Shown here one piece after another: positions 1 to 6,700 of a stretch of DNA of 31,364 bases. Origin of the DNA: Scatosoma sp045652965 (GTDB lineage: Bacteria > Bacillota > Clostridia > Christensenellales > Borkfalkiaceae); assembly GCA_045652965.1 (NCBI GenBank), contig JAZOLI010000091.1, positions 1-31,364 on the forward strand, written 5' to 3'. The translations under genes and the position numbers were made by a program. Numbering within the stretch: position 1 is the stretch's first letter; each line of letters opens with the position of its first letter. Under the pieces are notes generated by a model, which was given only the letters and a program-made list of their open reading frames with translations, searched no databases and was not told the DNA's origin.

Positions 1-130
1 GAATAGACATATTACGAATTTTATTTCACGTCACAAAAATCTCGTGTAAAGACGAAAAATATGCTTTGATAAAACGAATAATATGTTCGCAAAATCAAAT
101 AAAAAATTAAGCGTTGATTCTATGGCTTAC
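1..130. other. AT-rich left flank without a recognisable gene
   Basis: No convincing gene is visible. One frame is open from position 2 to a TAA at 47-49 (ending ...SRHKNLV) and could be the last residues of a gene entering from the left, but 15 codons are too few to identify anything. The stretch lies immediately upstream of a tRNA 3' half, so if that half is an integration scar this flank would be the end of the integrated element. That is inference. Confidence 0.3.
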
Positions 131-174
131 CTCCTAAGGGACAATTATGAGTTCGATTCTCGTCGGGAGTACCA
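131..174 (+). pseudogene. 3' half of a tRNA, probably tRNA-Arg(CCU), lacking its 5' half
   Basis: The segment begins with CTCCTAA, which fits a seven-base anticodon loop with anticodon CCU followed by A37 A38, the usual loop of tRNA-Arg(CCU). It continues with a possible 3' anticodon strand (GGGAC), a short variable region, a five-base-pair T stem (147-151 with 159-163, one G-U pair), a T loop TTCGATT (152-158), a seven-base 3' acceptor strand CGGGAGT, discriminator A and an encoded CCA (172-174). The matching 5' acceptor strand ACTCCCG and a D arm are absent upstream, and the five bases before the loop (126-130) pair poorly with GGGAC. It is therefore a 3' half, not a complete tRNA. A terminator follows six bases later, as after a real tRNA gene. 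Such halves, cut at the anticodon loop, are typical of the displaced end of an integrated element (att site). Confidence 0.6.
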
Positions 175-179
175 AAGTC

Positions 180-218
180 ACAACCAAAGCCACAAGCATT
201 GTGGCTTTGGTTGTTTTT
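180..218 (+). terminator. Rho-independent terminator after the tRNA half
   Basis: A perfect stem of 15-16 base pairs (CAACCAAAGCCACAA at 181-195 with its complement at 199-213) closes a three-base GCA loop and is followed by a T5 run at 214-218. It sits directly behind the CCA of the tRNA half, as expected for the native terminator of the original tRNA gene. Confidence 0.9.
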
Positions 219-286
219 ATCCAAGATATAGAAGTTTTGCGCTAATTGTAGAAAGTTTTCTATATGTTATAAAATTGCAACTTATT

Positions 287-365
287 ATGCGTGCGTGCGC
301 CTATATAATTATATGATGCGTGCGCATACACCTTTTTTATATAATGCGTGCTCATACACCTTTTT
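287..365. repeat. Three imperfect tandem units, period about 28-29 bp
   Basis: Units start near 287, 316 and 344. Units two and three share ATGCGTGC(G/T)CATACACC followed by a T-run; the first unit is degenerate (ATGCGTGCGTGCGCC). Alternating purine-pyrimidine steps (GTGCGTGCGC) stand out from the AT-rich surroundings. No function can be assigned. Three degenerate units are too few for a CRISPR array. Confidence 0.55.
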
Positions 366-444
366 CCCTGCTGGATTTTTTGAGAGTAATTTACCGATTG
401 TTGAAGGTTCTTTTTAAGGATATTTTTTTGATGTAATCAAACCA

Positions 445-480
445 AAAAACAAATCCTTCTTCTTTTATCGATTTGTTTTT
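445..480. terminator. AT-rich inverted repeat, possible weak bidirectional terminator
   Basis: AAAAACAAATC (445-455) is the exact complement of GATTTGTTTTT (470-480), leaving a 14-base pyrimidine-rich loop. The A-run and T-run arms resemble a weak bidirectional terminator, but the GC content of the stem is low. The rest of 219-528 holds only the tandem units and AT-rich sequence, with no supportable gene. Confidence 0.35.
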
Positions 481-528
481 CGAATTGAAGTAATTAAAAA
501 AAATATATAGAAGAATTGCTTAAAATAA

Positions 529-559
529 TTGACATAAGCAAAGAAAGAGTGATATAATT
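529..559 (+). promoter_or_regulatory. Promoter for the giant LRR lipoprotein gene
   Basis: TTGACA at 529-534 is a consensus -35. TGATATAAT at 551-559 is a consensus extended -10 (TATAAT at 554-559). The spacer is 19 bases, slightly long, which the TGn extension may compensate. Transcription would begin near 566, leaving a leader of about 140 bases before the ATG at 708. Confidence 0.75.
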
Positions 560-613
560 ATACATAATTACTTTATAATGACTTAATATTACATAGTATC
601 CTTTGAGGAATTT

Positions 614-649
614 ATGGAATGGGATAAGGGGAAAACCTTATTAAGTTAA
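614..649 (+). CDS. Possible 11-residue leader peptide (upstream ORF)
   Basis: A small ORF (MEWDKGKTLLS) lies in the leader between the promoter and the giant lipoprotein gene. It has a plausible Shine-Dalgarno GAGGA at 605-609, only four bases before the ATG, which is short. A six-base-pair hairpin (624-629 with 636-641, loop GGAAAA) overlaps it. It could be a chance ORF or a leader peptide that modulates translation. No composition bias such as a run of one amino acid points to a known attenuation type. Confidence 0.3.
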   Translation: MEWDKGKTLLS

Positions 650-707
650 AATAGGGCATTATAAAGAATGAAGCAGGAAAAAATAAATTTTTGGAGAGTT
701 TTGAAGT

Positions 708-3700
708 ATGAAGAACAAAAAACGCTTATTGTTAAGTCTTTGTTGTGCTTTGATGGTCTCAACCGTATCCATGGGCTTTGCGGCTTGTGGCGGTGACGAC
801 TCTTCTTCATCGTCTTCCGATGCTGCGAGCAGCAGTGATGCATGGGAAGCGTTTGAAGGCGGCGAATATTACGCCGGTGGCACAGATGAAGCGGCAACTG
901 GAGCGGACACCTTGTCGATCACTGATGACGGCAATGTAACGCTCAAAATCGGCGCGCAGACGTTGACTGGTACGTACACGTATAAGAACAACTCTTTTAC
1001 GTTAAAGTTCAGTGATTCGTCGACGGCAACGGCAATCGTATCTGGCGGCACGATTATGCTTGCTTACGGCGGACAGACGTACACGTTCCTTGAAAAGGTA
1101 GAATATACCGTTTCCTTTAAGGTGGACGGCGCAGTGGCTTCGACGAAGAAAGTTGTAAATGGTAGATTTATGACGAAGCCTGCAGATCCGACGAAAACGG
1201 GCTATGTCTTTGCTGGCTGGTATACCGATGCGCAATTCACGAAGAGTTTTGTGTTTGATGCCACGGCGGTTGTTTCCGATCTTACGTTGTACGCAAGATT
1301 TGTAGAGCCGGCAGCTCAGGAATATACGGTTACGCTTGTTGTAGATGGTGAAACGTGGAAAACGATCACCACGGTTGGCGCTATTGCGACGGAGCTTGGC
1401 GTTCCTGAAAAAGCAGGCTTTATCGGCTGGTGGGTAGGCGATAAGGACGGCAACGTTAGTGCGGAATATAAAGGTGAAGTATTGCAAGAAAACACCATTT
1501 TAATCGCGGTGTTTGAAAGCGAAGCGCCTATCGTATCCGTAACGGCAACGAAAATTTCTTGGGTTGCAAAAGGCGTAAACAATACCTACGTTGTGACGAT
1601 TAAGAATTCTGATAATGAAGAAGTGGATTCCACGTTAACGAGTAGCACTTCTTACGATTTTGATTTTGCATCGCAACCTGCAGGCGAATACACGATTGAA
1701 GTTTCGCTTGATGGTAACGTAGGAACGGCGAAATATAAAAACAAATTCCTTGCGCCGGTTTCTAATTTCCAAGTTGTAGGAAACAGCTTGGTGTTCAACT
1801 CCGTTGAAAATGCAACGAAGTATTTGATCACGTGCGAATGCGGCACGACTGCACACGTACATACCGATTATGACAACGGAAATTCCACCGTTTACGATTT
1901 CTCGCTTTGCGACATGAAAGCGGATGGTATTAAATTTACCATTAAAGCAGTTGCTGATGGTTGGATCACTTCTCAATCGGAAGAATACGTTGTGGTTAGA
2001 AACCTTAACGCGACGACGATAACGGTAGATAAAGCAACGGAAACGGCAAGCTGGACGGCGGTCGAGAACGCGACCTCGTATGACGTTTCGATTAACGGAA
2101 CGGTAGTTGCTACGGGCGTTCAAACGACGAGCTTTGATTTGAAGGGCTATGCTCCTGCAACGTTAGCGATTAAGGTGACGGCGAAAGCACACGGCTACAA
2201 TGCTTCGGTTGCGGAAATTTCCTATGAAAAGAAGACCTTGCTTAGCCCCGCAAACATTCAATTGAATGGTGCAAAGTTGACGTGGGATGCGGTAGCAGGT
2301 GCAACGTCGTATACGCTTAAAATTGGCGATAAAGTTTTGTCCAACATAACGAAAAACGAATATACGTTGACGAATGCAGACCTTCCTAGCGGCGTAGCTT
2401 CTTGCTCCGTTCAAATTATGGCAATGGGTGCAACGGCGGATGCGAATTCGTTGTATAGCAACCTAGTGACGATTAACTTCGACACGATGTCCGACAACGT
2501 ACAATATGCTAACGGTGTAGTCACTTGGGATCCTGTGCTTGGCGCAAAGGGCTATGAAGTGCAATATGGCGGTACGATTACGCCCGTTGGTGCAAACGAC
2601 AGCAGTGCTGCTATTGCGTTTAACAAGGCAGGCTTGAACATCATTCAAGTGCGTTGTATCAAGGCAGACAGCACGAAATCTGATTGGGTAGCGACGTACG
2701 TAGACGTATATGAAACGAAATTTGAAGTAAGTGGCGGTGGTGCCGTAGCTTCCGCGTATGCGGCAGCGGGCGAAACGGTGAAGATTCCTGCTGATGCTTC
2801 GAAAGTTGGTTATACGTTCGCAGGTTGGTTTAGTACGCCTAACGGTATTAACGGCGAAGAATATGTGGATCAAATCGTACAAGGCGAGGAAGATCGTGTG
2901 GTTTACGCGCATTGGAATCCCATGAAATTTGTTGTCACGCTTGATGCCCAAGGTGGTAGCGCTGGCGAAGTGGACGTAGACGTATATTATGAACAAGGTT
3001 TCGAATTGCCTGTTGCGACGAACGAAGACGTGACCAAGGCGTTCGTTGGTTGGTATACGGAAAAGAACGGTCAAGGTATCTGCTACACGGATTTAGCGGG
3101 TGCTGGTTTGACGTCTTGGAACGATTTGAGAGATAGAACGCTCTATGCGAAGTGGGTTGAAATCTTCAAATTTGAAGAAGTCAACGACGGCAAAGCGTAT
3201 TCCGTATCTCAAGCGCCTGGCATCTCCTACGTGACGAAGGCGACGATTCCTGCTACCTACAACAACAAACCCGTTACGACGGTAGAAGCAGACGCATTCA
3301 AGAGCTGTTCGAAACTTGAAGAAATCAACATTCCCGACACCATTCAAAACGTGAACATTGGTATCATGGGTCAATATGGTGCAGGTTCTGCGTTTGCATC
3401 ATGTTCGAAGCTTAAAGCGATCAACGTTTACCCGGTGGATGCAGAGGGAACGTATGAACGTTTCTACGAATCCTACAACGGCGTTCTTTATAGAATCGAG
3501 TGTGACGACGACGGCAATCTTTTAGAAAGAGAGCTCGTTATGTATCCTTACGCATGCAAAGACGAAGTGGCAGTTCTTCTCGAAGGCACGACGTCGATTG
3601 CAGCAGGCGCATTCAGACAAGCAGATTTCAAAGAAATTGAAATTCCTTACACGGTGACGTACATTGGCGCGAGCGCGTTCAATTCGTCGGCGCTTGTGAC

Positions 3701-6700
3701 GATCACGTTCGCACCGGCACCTGATGGGGAAGCAGAAAGAGAATTAACGATTGGCGAAAAGGCGTTCCAATCCTGTTCGGATTTGGAAGAGATCACGTTG
3801 CCTGGTCGTTTGTCTGGCTTCACCGTAGACGTGTTCACGACGTGTAAGAACTTAAAATCGATCTCCATCACGGGTACGGGCGGTCAATATACGTCTAACG
3901 CGGGTGTTCTTTGCAGCAGCGATGGTAGAACGATCGTATATTGCCCTATGGGTAAAGAAGGCCAGTATACCATTCCCGACGGTGTATATCACGTAGGTGA
4001 ATCGGCGTTCACGGGTTGCTCGAAGCTCACGGAAATTGTTGTTCCTGGCTACGTGCAAACGATTGGCAAGAACGCGTTTAAAGAATGTACGGGCTTAACG
4101 CAAGTGACGTTTGAAGGTAAAGCGGACGATTCTCCCTTAACGATTGGCGAGGGCGCGTTCTACGGTTGTAGAGATCTCACCGCGGAAACTGGTCTTACCC
4201 AAGTGACGTTGCCTGCAAACTTAGTTTCGCTTGGCGTAAACGCATTTGGTAATATTAAATACTTAACGAAAGTAAACGTAAACACGGGCGCGGACGTATC
4301 GCTTGCGATGAACGCGTTTGGTACGACGGCGGCAACCCCCGTATTCTACGTGACCGATTTGAACTTGGGCGCAAACGTAGTTGCAATGGACGTCGCTGGT
4401 ATCTTCGGTGACAAGCTCGTAAGCGTAACGGTTGATTCCGCGAACACGAGCATTGCAACCGATAAAGACGGCGTATTGTTCGATAAAGAATATACGCAGA
4501 TCTTGTTCTATCCCACGGCAAGAGAAGGTGATTACACCATTCCCGACACCGTTGTATCGATCAGCGCGCGTGTATTCAAGAACAAGACGGGTCTTACCAA
4601 GATCGTTATCCCCAACACGATGACGTATATCGGCGAAGAAGCCTTCTATGGCTGTTCTAAACTCGCTACGCTCGAATTTGCTCCTGGTGGCACGAAAGAG
4701 TTAGTGATTGGGGTAAAAGCGTTCTATAACACGGCGATTAAACAATTGAATATCGCATCTCGTGTTACGGAAATCAGCGAAATGGCGTTCTACGGTATTG
4801 ACGTTACCGAGCTCGTGATTCCCGAAGGCGTTAAGAAGATCGGCGTAGGCGCGTTCCAAAACTGTGCTTCCTTAACGAGCGTAGAGCTTCCTGCAAGCTT
4901 AGAAGAGCTCACGGAAGGCGAAAAGACGATCAACAGCGTCAAATATGCGGCGATCACTGCGTTCAACAACTGTACGAAGTTGACCGATATCAAGATCGCT
5001 CCCGCCAACACGAAATATGCTTCTTCGCAAGGCGTTATCTATAAGAAGACGGATGGCGTTATCACCGATCTTTGCATGGTATCTCGTGGCGCAACGGGTG
5101 ACATCGTTATCCCCAACACGGTAACCAAGATCTGGGCGCAAGCGTTCTATTATAACAGCAACATCACGAGCGTGAAATTCGCTGCGGCGTTGCCTGAAGG
5201 TAGCGAGCTTACGATCGATCCTCAAGCGTTCTACGATTGTAGCGCGCTCACTTCGGTAGAGCTTCCGAACGGTTTGAAAACCATCCCTGAAGGTTTGTTC
5301 TATTTCTGCGACGCGTTAACGACGATCTCCGTTCCTAGCACGGTAACCTTGATCAAAAACAAAGCGTTCTCTAGCTGTACGGCTCTCACGACGATCGAAT
5401 TCAAACCGGGCACTGAAGCTCTTGAGTTTGAAGGCACGACGATGAATTCGGACGGAACTTATACGAGCATGTTCACGGGTTGCACCAGCTTGAAAGAGTT
5501 TAGCTTCCCTGAAAGAACGACGAAAATCGGCGATAACATCTTCGCTTCCGGCACTTACGCTAGTAGCGGCGGCGGTGGCGATCAAACGCCTCAAGCGATT
5601 GAAAAGGTGTATATCCCTGCAAACGCAGAGTTTGGCGCACGGATGTTCTATCGAGCAACCAATTTGACCAAAGTTGACTTTGGCGAAGGCGCAAGCTTCA
5701 CGGAAATCCCCGAATACATGTTCTATAAAACGAAGATCACGACGATCGATCTTCCCGAAACGCTTACAACGATTGGCAACGACGCATTCTACTATTCGTC
5801 TTTGCAGTCCGTAACCATTCCTGCAAGCGTGACGACGTTGGGCAACTATGCGTTCGGTCAATGTAAAGACCTTGCAACTGTTGAACTTGCTAAAAATTCT
5901 CAATTGACGACGATCGGCGAAGACGCGTTCTTATACTGTACGTCTTTGACGAAGTTCCACGTTCCTGCAACGGTTGAAACGATAGGCAACTATGCATTCG
6001 CGGGTTGTAAGAAGCTGGCAGACTTCAAGTTCTTGACGAACGATGATGGAAAGGCAGCCTTGAAGCAATTGGGCACGCAAGGCGCTGCTCTCACGGCTAT
6101 CTTCGGCTCTAGCACCTACGGTGGTTGCGCGTTCACGGAGATCACCTTCCCTGAAACGGAAGAAGCATACGAGCTTGGTCAACAAATGTTCGCTTATTGC
6201 AACAACTTGCAAACAGTGAACTTGTCGAGCAAAGTATCCAAGATTGACAACGCGTTCTTGTATTGCCCTGCTCTCACGAGGATCACGGTTGCAGACGGCA
6301 ATGAAAACTTGAAGCTTCACAAAACGCTTCCTATCGTTATGAACGCCGACGAAACGGCTATCCGCTTCATCTATGGCGAACTTCCTGCAGCTAAGTTTAC
6401 AGTTCCTGATGGAATCGAAGAGCTTGCCGAAAACGCATTCAAAGATCAAACTTCGATGACGGAGATTGAGCTTCCTGCGTCCTTGAAGATTATCGGTAAG
6501 CAGGCCTTCTTAAACTGCGCTTCGTTGCAAAAAGTCACCTTTAAACCGGGTATCCAATTGCAAACGGTGGGTGCAAACGTGTTTGAAAAGTGCGTTTCGT
6601 TGACATCGATTGACATCCCCGCAGGCATCACGACGGTAGGGAACTATATGTTCAAGAACTGTACGGCGCTTAGCGACGTAACCATTCCCGATTCCTACAC

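Noticed and set aside
111..174. tmRNA 3' end or complete tRNA
   Set aside because: The acceptor strand CGGGAGT lacks the alanine identity U70 of the G3-U70 pair expected of tmRNA, no tag ORF is seen, and no 5' acceptor strand ACTCCCG or D arm exists upstream in the window.
83..316. 77-codon ORF on the + strand
   Set aside because: It runs through the tRNA half, its terminator and the tandem repeat, has no ribosome binding site, and its product looks like translated non-coding DNA.
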